DNA from: Pseudomonas sp. CC120222-01a
GTDB taxonomy: Bacteria; Pseudomonadota; Gammaproteobacteria; Pseudomonadales; Pseudomonadaceae
Length of the DNA: 64,000 nt
Direction: 5' to 3'
NCBI RefSeq assembly: GCF_003097235.1
Contig: NZ_QEQQ01000001.1
Location: 372,001-436,000, forward strand
Shown: positions 33,539 to 41,768 of the stretch, one piece after another
How positions within the stretch are numbered: the stretch's first letter is position 1
Layout: each line of letters opens with the position of its first letter
Notes under the pieces: generated by a model
Told to the model about the DNA's origin: nothing
Database searches by the model: none
Seen by the model: only the letters and a program-made list of their open reading frames with translations
Position numbers and translations under genes: made by a program

Positions 33539-35296
33539 GTGGCAAACACCGCATCCCCATCCGCGCCCAAGCGCGTGGACTGGGCCGGCCTGGGCTGGCT
33601 CCTGCTGTTCTTCTGGTACTTCTCAGGCGTCACCCAGGCGCTTCTGCTGTTCAGTGGCACCACCGGTTTCGCCGGTTTCCGCGATGCCCTGTTCCTCAGC
33701 ACCTTGTGGTTCGTCCCGGTCCTGCTGCTGCCACGCCTCACCCGCACCCTCGCTGCCGTCATCGGCGTGGTTCTGTGGGCCGCCTCGCTGGTGGGTTTGA
33801 GCTACTTCGGCATCTACCACCAGGAATTCTCGCAAAGCGTCATCTTCGTGATGTTCGAGTCGAACACCGCCGAAGCGGGCGAATATTTCAGTCAGTACTT
33901 CAGCATTGGCCTGATGCTCGGTCTGCTGGCCTACACGGTGGGTGCCGTGCTGTTGTGGACGCGTGTGCGCCCGGTCACCCTGCGCCTGCGCAGCCGCATC
34001 CCGGTGGTGGTGCTGCTGCTGGTCGCCAACCTGGTGCTGCCGTTCTACAAGCAAATGGTCACCCAGGAGCGCAACTTCGCCGATGCGGCGGAGAAAGTGC
34101 AGCAGCGCATGGAACCCGCCGTGCCTTGGCAGTTGGTAGTCGGCTACCGCCAATACCTGCAGCAGCTGAACAACATGCAGAAACTGCTGGCCCAGAACGC
34201 CGCCCTGCCCCCTTTGCAAAACCTCCAGGACAGCAGCGGCGATGCCCCGCGCACCCTGGTGCTGGTGCTTGGTGAGTCGACCACCCGCGAGCACATGCAC
34301 CTGTACGGCTACAACCGCGACACCACCCCCAACCTGGATGCCCTGGCCGCTACCGACAAGAGCCTGACCGTATTCAAGAACGTGGTCACCCCGCGCCCCT
34401 ACACCATCGAGGTGATGCAGCAGATCCTCACCTTCGGTGACGAGGAGCACCCTGACCGCTTCCTCACCGACCCGTCGCTGATCAACCTGATGAAACAGGC
34501 AGGCTACAAGACCTTCTGGATCACCAACCAGCAGACCATGACCAAGCGCAACACCATGCTCACCACGTTCTCGCAGCAGACCGACGAGCAGGTGTACCTG
34601 AACAACCAGCGCAACCAGAACGCCAGCCAGTACGACGAAGTGGTGCTGCCACCGTTCGACAAGGCCCTGAAAGACCCGGCGCCGAAGAAGCTCATCATCG
34701 TCCACCTGCTGGGCACGCACATGGACTACCGCTACCGGTACCCAGATGCCTATCAGCACTTCACCGATCGCAAAGGTGCGCCGGCTGCACTGACCGATGA
34801 CCAAGTGGAAACCTACAACTACTACGACAACGCGGTGCGCTATAACGACTTCGTGGTGTCGAGCCTGATCAAGCAGTATTCAGCGACCACGCCGAACGGC
34901 TTCCTGCTGTACCTGTCCGACCACGGCGAAGACGTGTACAGCTCCGGCAACCACGACCGCCTGGGCCGCAACGAAGGCGCGCCGACCCGTCCGATGTACA
35001 CCGTGCCGTTCCTGCTGTGGACTTCGCCGAGCTGGCAGGCCGAGCACCCACGGGACTTGCAGTCGATGGCCAACCGCCCCTACAGCAGCTCGCACCTGAT
35101 TCATACGCTGTCGGATCTGGCAGGCTTGAGCTACGACAAGTACGAGCCGGCCAAGAGCCTGGTGAACGCGCAGTTCGCGCCAACGCCACGCTGGATTGGC
35201 GACCCGTACCGCAAGGATGGGTTGCATGAGTTCGACCTGTTGCCGCAGGACAAGGCGGAGCAGGTTCAACAGACGGCGGCCAACGACCAGAAGTAG
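33539..35296 (+). CDS. cptA: Phosphoethanolamine transferase CptA
   Basis: 585 residues. Five hydrophobic segments occupy about residues 18-190, followed by a periplasmic alkaline-phosphatase/sulfatase-fold domain. The nucleophile Thr lies in VLGESTTREHMHLYGYNRD (about residue 247); metal ligands are in VHLLGTHMDYRYRYP and LSDHGEDVYSSGNHDR. The enzyme adds phosphoethanolamine to lipopolysaccharide (core heptose in E. coli CptA), changing surface charge. GTG 33539 is chosen over upstream codons because GAGG (33530-33533) precedes it at 5 bp. A ColR-like box upstream suggests envelope-stress control. Confidence 0.9.
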   Translation: MANTASPSAPKRVDWAGLGWLLLFFWYFSGVTQALLLFSGTTGFAGFRDALFLSTLWFVPVLLLPRLTRTLAAVIGVVLWAASLVGLSYFGIYHQEFSQSVIFVMFESNTAEAGEYFSQYFSIGLMLGLLAYTVGAVLLWTRVRPVTLRLRSRIPVVVLLLVANLVLPFYKQMVTQERNFADAAEKVQQRMEPAVPWQLVVGYRQYLQQLNNMQKLLAQNAALPPLQNLQDSSGDAPRTLVLVLGESTTREHMHLYGYNRDTTPNLDALAATDKSLTVFKNVVTPRPYTIEVMQQILTFGDEEHPDRFLTDPSLINLMKQAGYKTFWITNQQTMTKRNTMLTTFSQQTDEQVYLNNQRNQNASQYDEVVLPPFDKALKDPAPKKLIIVHLLGTHMDYRYRYPDAYQHFTDRKGAPAALTDDQVETYNYYDNAVRYNDFVVSSLIKQYSATTPNGFLLYLSDHGEDVYSSGNHDRLGRNEGAPTRPMYTVPFLLWTSPSWQAEHPRDLQSMANRPYSSSHLIHTLSDLAGLSYDKYEPAKSLVNAQFAPTPRWIGDPYRKDGLHEFDLLPQDKAEQVQQTAANDQK

Positions 35297-35320
35297 CTCA
35301 CGGACAGATACAGACGTCTG

Positions 35321-35362
35321 AAAGCCGATGGCGATATCTCTGATCGCGCCATCGGCTTTTTT
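35321..35362. terminator. Intrinsic terminator after cptA
   Basis: AAAGCCGATGGCG (35321-35333) pairs with CGCCATCGGCTTT (35347-35359), followed by a T run to 35362. It begins 25 bp after the cptA stop. Confidence 0.92.
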
Positions 35363-35445
35363 GCTTGTCGGCCGCTGTGCAATGCGCGCAAGCGGCTTTA
35401 ATTGAAATTGAAACAGCGCGTGAATGCACGGCGGGGACATACATC

Positions 35446-36048
35446 ATGGGCGAACTCGAAACATTCAACCGTTCCCTCTTCCTGCTGATCAACGGGGGCG
35501 GTGATACGCCGCAGTGGCTGGTCCTGCTCGCCATCGGCATTGCCAAGGGCCTGATCTTTCTCCTACCCGTGTTGATGCTGGGGTTCTGGCTGTGGGGGCA
35601 CCGTGGGGAACGCAGGCTGGTACTCAAGGCGACCTTGGTTACGGTGATTGCGTTGGTCGTCAATCAGGTCATCTGGGCGGTCTGGCCGCATCCACGGCCG
35701 TTCATGATCGGGCTGGGGCATAACTGGATGCTGCATGCGCCGGATTCGTCATTTCCTAGCGATCATATGACCGTGTTTGCCTGCATGGGCTTGACCTTGC
35801 TGCTGGATGGTTTGTCGGGGTGGGGGGTGGTCATTTTGCTGACCGGTTTGAGCGTGGCCTGGGCGCGGGTGTTTCTGGGGGTGCACTTTCCGCTCGATAT
35901 GGTGGGGGCGGTGATTGTTTCGTGCTTGGTATATTCAGGGTTCTCGCCAATCTGGCGACGTATCGGTCGGCCTGTCACTGACTCGGCGGAGCGGCGCTAC
36001 CGCAGCCTGATGGCGGTGCCGATCAGGGCGGGTTGGCTGCGGGGCTGA
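35446..36048 (+). CDS. PAP2-family membrane phosphatase (undecaprenyl-PP phosphatase-like)
   Basis: 200 residues with about five or six hydrophobic segments. PAP2 active-site motifs are present: PHPRPF (motif 1, without the usual leading Lys), SSFPSDHM (motif 2 with His) and ARVFLGVHFPLDMVG (motif 3 with Arg and His). Small proteins of this type (YbjG/BcrC) recycle undecaprenyl diphosphate at the outer face of the inner membrane; some dephosphorylate lipid A-related lipids. Position next to cptA suggests envelope work. ATG 35446 puts the first helix near the N-terminus. Confidence 0.87.
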   Translation: MGELETFNRSLFLLINGGGDTPQWLVLLAIGIAKGLIFLLPVLMLGFWLWGHRGERRLVLKATLVTVIALVVNQVIWAVWPHPRPFMIGLGHNWMLHAPDSSFPSDHMTVFACMGLTLLLDGLSGWGVVILLTGLSVAWARVFLGVHFPLDMVGAVIVSCLVYSGFSPIWRRIGRPVTDSAERRYRSLMAVPIRAGWLRG

Positions 36049-36131
36049 ACCCTAGCCTCATCGCTCGGTTCTACTGCAGCAGCCCGGACCGCCACGTTTA
36101 TCGTTTTTACAATTTCGTGGCGCGCCATCAA

Positions 36132-36159
36132 TTGACTCTCGTCCGCTGAGGTCGATAAT
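36132..36159 (+). promoter_or_regulatory. Candidate sigma-70 promoter before the yafO-like operon
   Basis: TTGACT (36132-36137) and GATAAT (36154-36159) with a 16-bp spacer, 45 bp before the next gene. Just upstream, CGCCACG (36090-36096) and CGTGGCG (36116-36122) form a 7-bp inverted repeat that may be an operator or hairpin. Confidence 0.5.
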
Positions 36160-36203
36160 CGCCTTCCGAATATAGCGAGTCAGCAGGGCAAATGGAGGTT
36201 CAC

Positions 36204-36707
36204 ATGGCAATCAAAGCGGCAGCACCGGCACTCATCGTCGCCGCGCTCGCGTTGGTCGGTGACTATTCCACCTTGTCACGCCAGGCTGGCACCCGTGAGG
36301 TTCGGGAAGCAAGCGCGCCTGTGTCGGGCCTTTCGAACCTCGGCAGCGTCATAGCCAAAGTCACTGAGGGATGGCTCGAACTGGATTCGATCTACGCTAA
36401 AACCGTCGCAACCCTCGTGAATGCGGATACATTCGACGAAGGCAAGTACCTCAAGAACATCGAGTTGCTCAAGGCTGTCAGGCAGCTGGAAAATGACCTG
36501 AACGGTGCCAACGTGCCCACAGCGTTCAACACCGAGCATTTGGCGCTACGCCGAGCTGTGGCCAAGGTGCGGACCAGAATGGTTGCCATCCATGGGCTCT
36601 ATCAGCAGTTTTCCATCACCCCGGACGTTTTCCAGAGTGAATTGAGTGGCGAGGGTCTTCGTGACCTGGCTGATCACACCACACTCAGGCTTGGCCACCT
36701 GGCCTGA
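36204..36707 (+). CDS. Helical protein of unknown function, gene partner of YafO-like toxin
   Basis: 167 residues. A short hydrophobic N-terminus (APALIVAALALVGDY) may be a signal peptide or anchor; the rest is soluble, helical and without Cys. ATG 36204 has GGAGG at 36194-36198, better placed than for ATG 36192. It ends 15 bp before the YafO-like gene, so the two are probably one operon. It does not resemble the usual YafN (Phd/YefM) antitoxin. Either it is an unrelated upstream gene or a new kind of partner. Family not recognised. Confidence 0.7.
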   Translation: MAIKAAAPALIVAALALVGDYSTLSRQAGTREVREASAPVSGLSNLGSVIAKVTEGWLELDSIYAKTVATLVNADTFDEGKYLKNIELLKAVRQLENDLNGANVPTAFNTEHLALRRAVAKVRTRMVAIHGLYQQFSITPDVFQSELSGEGLRDLADHTTLRLGHLA

Positions 36708-36722
36708 GGGAACGGCAAACGG

Positions 36723-37163
36723 ATGTCGATTGAGGTTGCTTTCCATCCTGAGACGTTCGAAGCCTTTTTCGCGCCAATCGACGCAAAGCATCCTGGCTTA
36801 TCGGGGCGTTTGAAAAGCGAATTCCAGCGTTACATCGAATCTGGACGGCAATCCATCCCCTCCGTGTTTGGACGCGACGTACCTTACACACAGCCGCCTC
36901 TGGCACTCCAAGCCTGCATGATGCACATTCATATACGAATTCCGCCCGCCGTCTTCCCCAGAAATGTGCCGCAGCGGGATAGAGTTTGCAAAGCGGGCAA
37001 GCCTGGAGAGGATGCAGCGTTACTGTATGTGCCTGGCGAGTTATACGAGGATCGATACCTATTGCTCGCATTTTTCTGGCCAGATGCTCATAACAAAGCT
37101 CGCGATGACACCGCCATGCGTTATCTGGCGCGCCTTGCCAAGGAATGGCGAGAGGCTAACTGA
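36723..37163 (+). CDS. YafO-family toxin (ribosome-dependent mRNA interferase)
   Basis: 146 residues, close to the E. coli YafO length (132). Shared landmarks in order are IPSVFGRDVPYTQP, the HIHIRIPP strand, a central D/R pair, ALLYVPGELYEDRYLLLAFFWPDAHNKARDD and the final helix YLARLAKEWRE. YafO binds the 50S subunit and cuts mRNA downstream of start codons. The normal antitoxin gene yafN is not upstream; a 167-residue unknown protein takes its place. No Phd-like frame was found downstream either. Confidence 0.83.
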   Translation: MSIEVAFHPETFEAFFAPIDAKHPGLSGRLKSEFQRYIESGRQSIPSVFGRDVPYTQPPLALQACMMHIHIRIPPAVFPRNVPQRDRVCKAGKPGEDAALLYVPGELYEDRYLLLAFFWPDAHNKARDDTAMRYLARLAKEWREAN

Positions 37164-37583
37164 TTGCTAAGGTGTGAAAATCACCAACGATCACCACCTC
37201 ACACGCTAGACACGCCGAATTGGTAGACTACGCCAATTCCATACCCCCACTCGCTCCGCCCCACAGAGCCTGGTACTCAACACGTGTCTCAAATGCCCCA
37301 AGCCTCCGCTATAAACCCAGCAGCACAGCGCCCTGAGCCGTCCCGCCGCTTCAGCGTTGCACCGATGATGGATTGGGCAAACTCTACTCACAGGCCTTGA
37401 TTTACGAGGCATCTGACGCAACCTGTGTCGACGCGTACCAATTTTGTACCAACCGTGCCACCAACGACCCTAAAATTCTCACCCCGCGGAGCTATCCGAC
37501 TGTTGATAACGCGCTCACAAAAGTGCATCGTGCGGCTACTTCAATCTCTCTATCAGCACAGAACCGCCCTGCACGGATAGCCC
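37164..37583. other. Gene-free region before the ATPase gene; possible element boundary
   Basis: 420 bp with no supported gene. It holds a 7-bp inverted repeat GAATTGG/CCAATTC (37217-37223 and 37233-37239) inside a stretch that faintly resembles the D-arm of tRNA-Leu (GAATTGGTAGAC), and a direct repeat GTACCAA-TTTT-GTACCAA (37436-37453). GC falls from here to the right. It is a candidate left junction of the accessory block, not proven. Confidence 0.4.
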
Positions 37584-38840
37584 ATGAAAGCAAGAGACAT
37601 TTTTACTCCAGGCCGTTTCCCTAGCTACACGTTTGTAGATGATCACTTGGTGGGCAAGCGTGAGGCCTTAGAGAATGCCCTTGACACTGGATCAATGCTG
37701 ATCTCTGTGTCGGGCCCTTCGAAGTCCGGGAAAACCGTTTTCATTGAAGAGGCGATTGGTAAGGACAAGATTGTTCAGGTTACTGGCGCAGGCATTACTT
37801 CCGTCGACTCATTGTGGAAGCGAGTTTTCGATTTGCTGGGCACCGAAATTCCTGTCACCCAGACCAAAACCGCCTCTACAACCAATGGCTTTTCAGCCAA
37901 GGGAAGCGCGACCGGTAGCCTTTTTGTTGCAAAAGCGAGCGCTGAACTGGCAGCAAATCACGCCTCAACCGATGCAGATGCCATCACAACGAACCTTACT
38001 ATTGACTACCTACAACTCCTGATTCAGGAGTTGGCAGACCAAGACCTCACGGTCTTTATTGACGATTTCCACTACATCCCCCGAGAAGTGCAATCGGAAA
38101 TCGCGAAACAAATCAAAGAAGCCATCCGCAGCAATGTAAAATTTATCGTCGCATCTGTTCCCTATCACGCGGACGATGTCATACGAAGCAATCCCGACCT
38201 GCGCGGCCGCATCGTTTCCATCGACTTCGGTTACTGGACCACCGACCTTCTGGAAAAAATTGCACAAAAGGGCTTCGCAGAGCTTGGCATTACGTGCGAT
38301 GCGAACATGATCCGGGTGCTCGCTGACCAGGCCGCCGGCTCTCCTCAGTTGATGCAGTATCTGTGCCTGAACTCTTGCTACGCGACAGGTGTTAGAGAAA
38401 AGGTTGATACGACTCACATCATTCCAAACGATCAAAGCCTGCTTGAGCGTATCTGCAAGAGTACTGTTCTCTCGACCGATTACAGCTCCGTCGTTGATAA
38501 AATGATGGAAGGACCACGCGTCCGTGGCTCTGATCGCATCAGCCACGCACTGAAGGATGGCAGTAACGGCGACGTATATTCTCTTCTTATCAAGTGCCTT
38601 GCCATCGATCCACCCCAGCTGACGCTGCGTTACGATGATCTTGTTGCGCGGGTTAAGTCTCTCTGCGTCGCTCAAACCCCTAGCGGTTCGAGCATCACCG
38701 GCGCCTGCAGCCACATGGCGAAAATTGCTAACGACTCTGCCGGTGAGAACATCATTGAATGGGACGGCGATAACGACGTGCTCGACATTCGGGACCCATA
38801 CCTGCTCTTCTACATCCGATGGGGCGAGATTTTTAGCTGA
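37584..38840 (+). CDS. Stand-alone P-loop ATPase (AAA/Orc1-like), possible defence protein
   Basis: 418 residues. Walker A at 44-51 (GPSKSGKT), Walker B near 155-160 (TVFIDDFHYI), and a sensor-like strand FIVASVPYHADDVIR, followed by a helical lid with GSPQLMQYLCLNSCY and a C-terminal winged-helix-like region ending DPYLLFYIRWGE. This layout matches archaeal-type/Orc1-Cdc6-like or AAA_16 ATPases. It stands alone between a gene-free stretch and a strong terminator. Low GC and position next to a YafO toxin and a Septu-like pair suggest defence or mobile-element function, which is inference. Confidence 0.78.
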   Translation: MKARDIFTPGRFPSYTFVDDHLVGKREALENALDTGSMLISVSGPSKSGKTVFIEEAIGKDKIVQVTGAGITSVDSLWKRVFDLLGTEIPVTQTKTASTTNGFSAKGSATGSLFVAKASAELAANHASTDADAITTNLTIDYLQLLIQELADQDLTVFIDDFHYIPREVQSEIAKQIKEAIRSNVKFIVASVPYHADDVIRSNPDLRGRIVSIDFGYWTTDLLEKIAQKGFAELGITCDANMIRVLADQAAGSPQLMQYLCLNSCYATGVREKVDTTHIIPNDQSLLERICKSTVLSTDYSSVVDKMMEGPRVRGSDRISHALKDGSNGDVYSLLIKCLAIDPPQLTLRYDDLVARVKSLCVAQTPSGSSITGACSHMAKIANDSAGENIIEWDGDNDVLDIRDPYLLFYIRWGEIFS

Positions 38841-38900
38841 TAGAACTGAGAAACAGTCGCGTTGCTGCGCACACCAATTGTTCTGTAGTAGGAACATGAC

Positions 38901-38944
38901 AAGGCGCCCAAGCCCCACTGAATCAAGGCTTGGGCGCCTTTATA
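38901..38944. terminator. Strong bidirectional terminator
   Basis: AAGGCGCCCAAGCC (38901-38914) pairs perfectly with GGCTTGGGCGCCTT (38927-38940), loop of 12, followed by TTTAT. It ends the ATPase transcript. A relative lies at 39680-39719. Confidence 0.92.
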
Positions 38945-39127
38945 CATTCTGGCATGATCCGATGCATGGGCTTGGATTGGCATGTAATGGCGTATGGCTT
39001 GCCCCATTTTTGCCCCGTTGGGCCCCTTGCCCTCTCTCCACGCAAGCCGACCCAACCACTGATCGCGGTTAAATCACTGCGATTGTGGAACGCCTATAAT
39101 TGTTGGGCTGGCAAAAGGAGATTGTCG

Positions 39128-39361
39128 ATGAGACACGACCAATCAATGGAAGAGCTGCGCGCCATAGTGTTGGCTAATAACCCTAAACTTTCTGCGGCCG
39201 AGCTCGACGCTTTAACAGACTTACAAGTTCTCGAACGAGTGAGGAACTCGATCATAGTGGATGATCGACCCGGACGAACCAGGGATCTAGAGCTGGAACA
39301 GGTGCGAGCTTTCCTGGATTACCTCATCCAAAAACAACGCTCTAAACAGACCCTGCATTGA
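39128..39361 (+). CDS. Small hypothetical protein
   Basis: 77 residues, charged and helical (SMEELRAIVLANNPKLSAAEL, then LEQVRAFLDYLIQKQRSK). ATG 39128 has an excellent ribosome site (AAGGAG at 39115-39120) and a TATAAT box at 39095-39100, so expression is likely. It lies between two related terminator hairpins, like a self-contained cassette. No family recognised; it could be a small regulator. Confidence 0.7.
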   Translation: MRHDQSMEELRAIVLANNPKLSAAELDALTDLQVLERVRNSIIVDDRPGRTRDLELEQVRAFLDYLIQKQRSKQTLH

Positions 39362-39462
39362 TTCTCCTCCAGAGGGGATAGGGATTTGAATCCGCCCGGA
39401 CTGCGCGACAGGCCGCCTTAGGCCCTAAGACATTGCCGACAATCAAGGTCGTTTAGGCTTAT

Positions 39463-39505
39463 TGCGGCCTAATGCGGCCCTAATGCTGCCCTAAAAATGC
39501 TCTAA
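39463..39505 (+). repeat. Four tandem 10-11-bp repeats
   Basis: TGCGGCCTAA (39463-39472), TGCGGCCCTAA (39473-39483), TGCTGCCCTAA (39484-39494) and AAATGCTCTAA (39495-39505) follow one another directly. GCCCTAA-like units also occur just upstream (TTAGGCCCTAAG at 39419-39430). Confidence 0.75.
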
Positions 39506-39679
39506 GAACGGACGCACCTCAGCGCCTTGAATGGCAACTCGCCATGTGCAGCTACCATCGTCCTATCAACACAGTCACCGGAGCTCGGACGATGCAAACG
39601 GCAACCCCCATGACGGACTGCTGTCCTTTCAACAGGGTTTGGGTGCTGGACACACCCCGAGTGCGTTGCAGTGGGAGCA

Positions 39680-39719
39680 AGCTCCCAAACCCCAGTGAAT
39701 TCGGATTTGGGTGCATTTT
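39680..39719. terminator. Imperfect hairpin related to the one at 38901
   Basis: GCTCCCAAA (39681-39689) pairs imperfectly with TTTGGGTGC (39706-39714), followed by ATTTTA. The core CCCAAACCCCAGTGAAT differs from CCCAAGCCCCACTGAAT at 38907-38923 by two bases, so the two hairpins are copies of one element. Confidence 0.6.
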
Positions 39720-39837
39720 ACGCGTTCGGCGCGTCCGCGCTTGCCCCAACCAATGGACAAAGTTAAAACCCCATGCCACGATCCGGCAATGAGAAACTCC
39801 CCTAAACTTCATAGCCAGCAGGCCACGGTAAAATCTG

Positions 39838-41103
39838 ATGAAATTCGATAATCTGAAGCTTTATAACTGGCGTCAATTCTCAGATGTAGAAATTGACTTC
39901 CACCCTAAGATGACGATTATCACTGGTGCGAACGGAGCAGGAAAGACAACGATCCTTAAGCTTCTATCGCAACATTTTGGTTGGAACCACTACCTCTTAG
40001 CCACACCAACCAAAGTCTTGGGGCAATCCTCTTTCGTATATAAAACAGGCTTCTTCAAGGCCTTACAGAGACACAATAACCATACAAACATGTTTGATGT
40101 CGGCAAGCTCAGCTACAGCAACGAAATCATCTCCGACATATTAATACCCTCAGCTGATTCAGCGCAGTACGCAACCCATTTCAACATGCAACAGCAAATT
40201 TATGGCATCAGCATCAATTCTCACCGCCCAGTCCAAAACTACCAGGCCATAACATCCATTCCAACAACCGCAATCAGCGCCGAACAAGCTTTCAACAATT
40301 ACAACTCCGAAATAATAAACAAATTCTCCAATGGATACAGCCAATATTCAACTGTATTCAGAATGAAAGAAACGATAATTTCGATGGCTATGTTTGGTGC
40401 AGGCAATGAGTTCGTTCAAAAAAACGAAGAGCTGGCTGCACTATTCCAGAGCTTCAAGAATGTGCTATCAGAAGTTTTGCCACCATCAATCGGCTTCATT
40501 GATATAAACGTTCGAATCCCGGATGTTGTATTAGTCACAAAAACCGGTGACTTCATGATAGATGCCGCATCAGGCGGCTTGATGTCCCTCCTTGATCTTG
40601 CATGGCAAATATTCTTATATTCCATCAACAAAAGTGAGTTCACCGTACTTCTTGACGAGCCTGAAAACCATCTACACCCGTCTATGCAAAGAACTTTGCT
40701 TTCGCGACTCACAGCAGCCTTCCCGAATGCTCAGTTCATAATAGCTACGCACAGCCCGTTCATGGTGTCTTCAGTGAAAGATAGCACCGTATATGCTCTA
40801 CACTATGTCAATGAAGATATAGAAATAGCAACACCCGAGTTTAGCAGCTCAAAAGTCCGCTCAGTCAGACTTAATCTAGACTCGCGCGCGGCTACGGCCA
40901 ATGAAATCCTGCGAGACGTATTAGGTGTCCCGATCTCTCTTCCGCAGTGGGCAGAAAACGATTTGCGCACTATCACTTCAAGTTTCACAGCACAAAGCAT
41001 AACTGCAGAAGGGATTGCCCGCTTAAGAAATGACTTGGAGCAAGCAGGCTTGAGTGAGTATTATCCAGAGGCATTGAAGATGGCAGCGGATCGCCAACCA
41101 TGA
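39838..41103 (+). CDS. Septu-like defence ATPase (PtuA type)
   Basis: 421 residues. An SMC/OLD-like ABC ATPase: Walker A GANGAGKTT at 30-38, signature-like SGGLMSLLDLAWQ near 245, Walker B VLLDEPENHLHPS near 268-280 and switch His in IATHSPFM near 303. There is no TOPRIM domain, so it is not an OLD nuclease. Its stop overlaps the start of an HNH nuclease gene (ATGA at 41100-41103). An AAA ATPase with an HNH partner is the definition of the Septu anti-phage system. GC is low. The start ATG 39838 gives the usual N-terminal strand. Confidence 0.87.
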   Translation: MKFDNLKLYNWRQFSDVEIDFHPKMTIITGANGAGKTTILKLLSQHFGWNHYLLATPTKVLGQSSFVYKTGFFKALQRHNNHTNMFDVGKLSYSNEIISDILIPSADSAQYATHFNMQQQIYGISINSHRPVQNYQAITSIPTTAISAEQAFNNYNSEIINKFSNGYSQYSTVFRMKETIISMAMFGAGNEFVQKNEELAALFQSFKNVLSEVLPPSIGFIDINVRIPDVVLVTKTGDFMIDAASGGLMSLLDLAWQIFLYSINKSEFTVLLDEPENHLHPSMQRTLLSRLTAAFPNAQFIIATHSPFMVSSVKDSTVYALHYVNEDIEIATPEFSSSKVRSVRLNLDSRAATANEILRDVLGVPISLPQWAENDLRTITSSFTAQSITAEGIARLRNDLEQAGLSEYYPEALKMAADRQP

Positions 41104-41768
41104 TAAAGCTCACAAAGCTCGAAGCGCCTCAAGTGCTGACAGACAACTTCAATAACTGGACTAACACTATTCTTGAAAAAATTGAGAAAGGTGAAGCCCC
41201 CACCAATACAGAAAAATCTCGTTACCGACACAAAGACATCAAAGCCAGACTCGAAGAAGAAACAAATGGCAAATGCGCATATTGTGAGAGCAAATTAAAA
41301 CACATTCATCACGGCGATGTTGAACACATTTTCCCTAAATCTCTCGACCCTTCTAGGCAGTTCGAATGGTCAAACTTGACCCTTGCATGTGAAATATGCA
41401 ACCAGAATAAGACCAACCGCGATCCAACTCTTGAATATATCATTGACCCCTACGCCATAGACCCTTGTGATCACATATATTTCACAGGAGGCATAGCATA
41501 TCCACTTGGCACTCCAGAAGGTATCTCGAGCATTACGCTTCTTGATTTAAACCGACCCGCTCTGATTCTCACGAGAACCGAAAAAGTGCAGAAGGTAATG
41601 CATATCTTTGACACCATACTCCGTAACGACCTTCCTATACAGGCAAAGAAGGCTATTTATAACGACCTGCTAAGTAATGAGTGCTCAAATAAATCTCAGT
41701 ATTCGGCGGTTGCGAAAAGTTTAATAGATGCCATGAAGCCTAAACTACCTGCCGACATCTTCAATTGA
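41100..41768 (+). CDS. Septu-like HNH endonuclease (PtuB type)
   Basis: 222 residues. An HNH nuclease core with zinc-binding Cys pairs: C59-AY-C62, H71-GDVEH76 with PKS, W90-N92 and C97-EI-C100 followed by NQNK. This order (CxYC, DVEH, NL.LAC..CN..K) is that of PtuB. The C-terminal part probably binds the ATPase. ATG 41100 overlaps the PtuA stop by 4 bp. In studied Septu, PtuA and PtuB form one complex that degrades DNA on phage infection. Confidence 0.88.
   Translation: MIKLTKLEAPQVLTDNFNNWTNTILEKIEKGEAPTNTEKSRYRHKDIKARLEEETNGKCAYCESKLKHIHHGDVEHIFPKSLDPSRQFEWSNLTLACEICNQNKTNRDPTLEYIIDPYAIDPCDHIYFTGGIAYPLGTPEGISSITLLDLNRPALILTRTEKVQKVMHIFDTILRNDLPIQAKKAIYNDLLSNECSNKSQYSAVAKSLIDAMKPKLPADIFN

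Larger units (their letters stand above)
39362..39837. other. Gene-free region with tandem repeats before the Septu-like operon
   Basis: 476 bp without a convincing gene; an 82-codon plus-strand frame (39544-39792) lacks a ribosome site and spans a hairpin. The region starts with a minus-strand GGATTCAAATCCC segment (39380-39393) that resembles the T-arm end of a tRNA, continues with 11-bp tandem repeats and ends with a hairpin. It may be an old attachment or recombination site. Confidence 0.4.

Noticed and set aside
37211..37240. tRNA-Leu gene (GAATTGGTAGAC segment)
   Set aside because: No acceptor stem, anticodon arm or T-arm at the right distances; at most a scrap.
39370..39396. Minus-strand tRNA 3' end
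   Set aside because: Only the T-arm-like part is visible; no complete cloverleaf could be drawn and no CCA end is present.
39463..39505. CRISPR array
   Set aside because: Repeats are only 10-11 bp and directly adjacent with no spacers; no cas genes.
39544..39792. 82-codon plus-strand gene before the Septu-like operon
   Set aside because: No ribosome site and it spans a hairpin; likely chance.
39838..41103. OLD-family nuclease or RecF-like repair protein
   Set aside because: No TOPRIM domain and the coupled HNH partner points to Septu.
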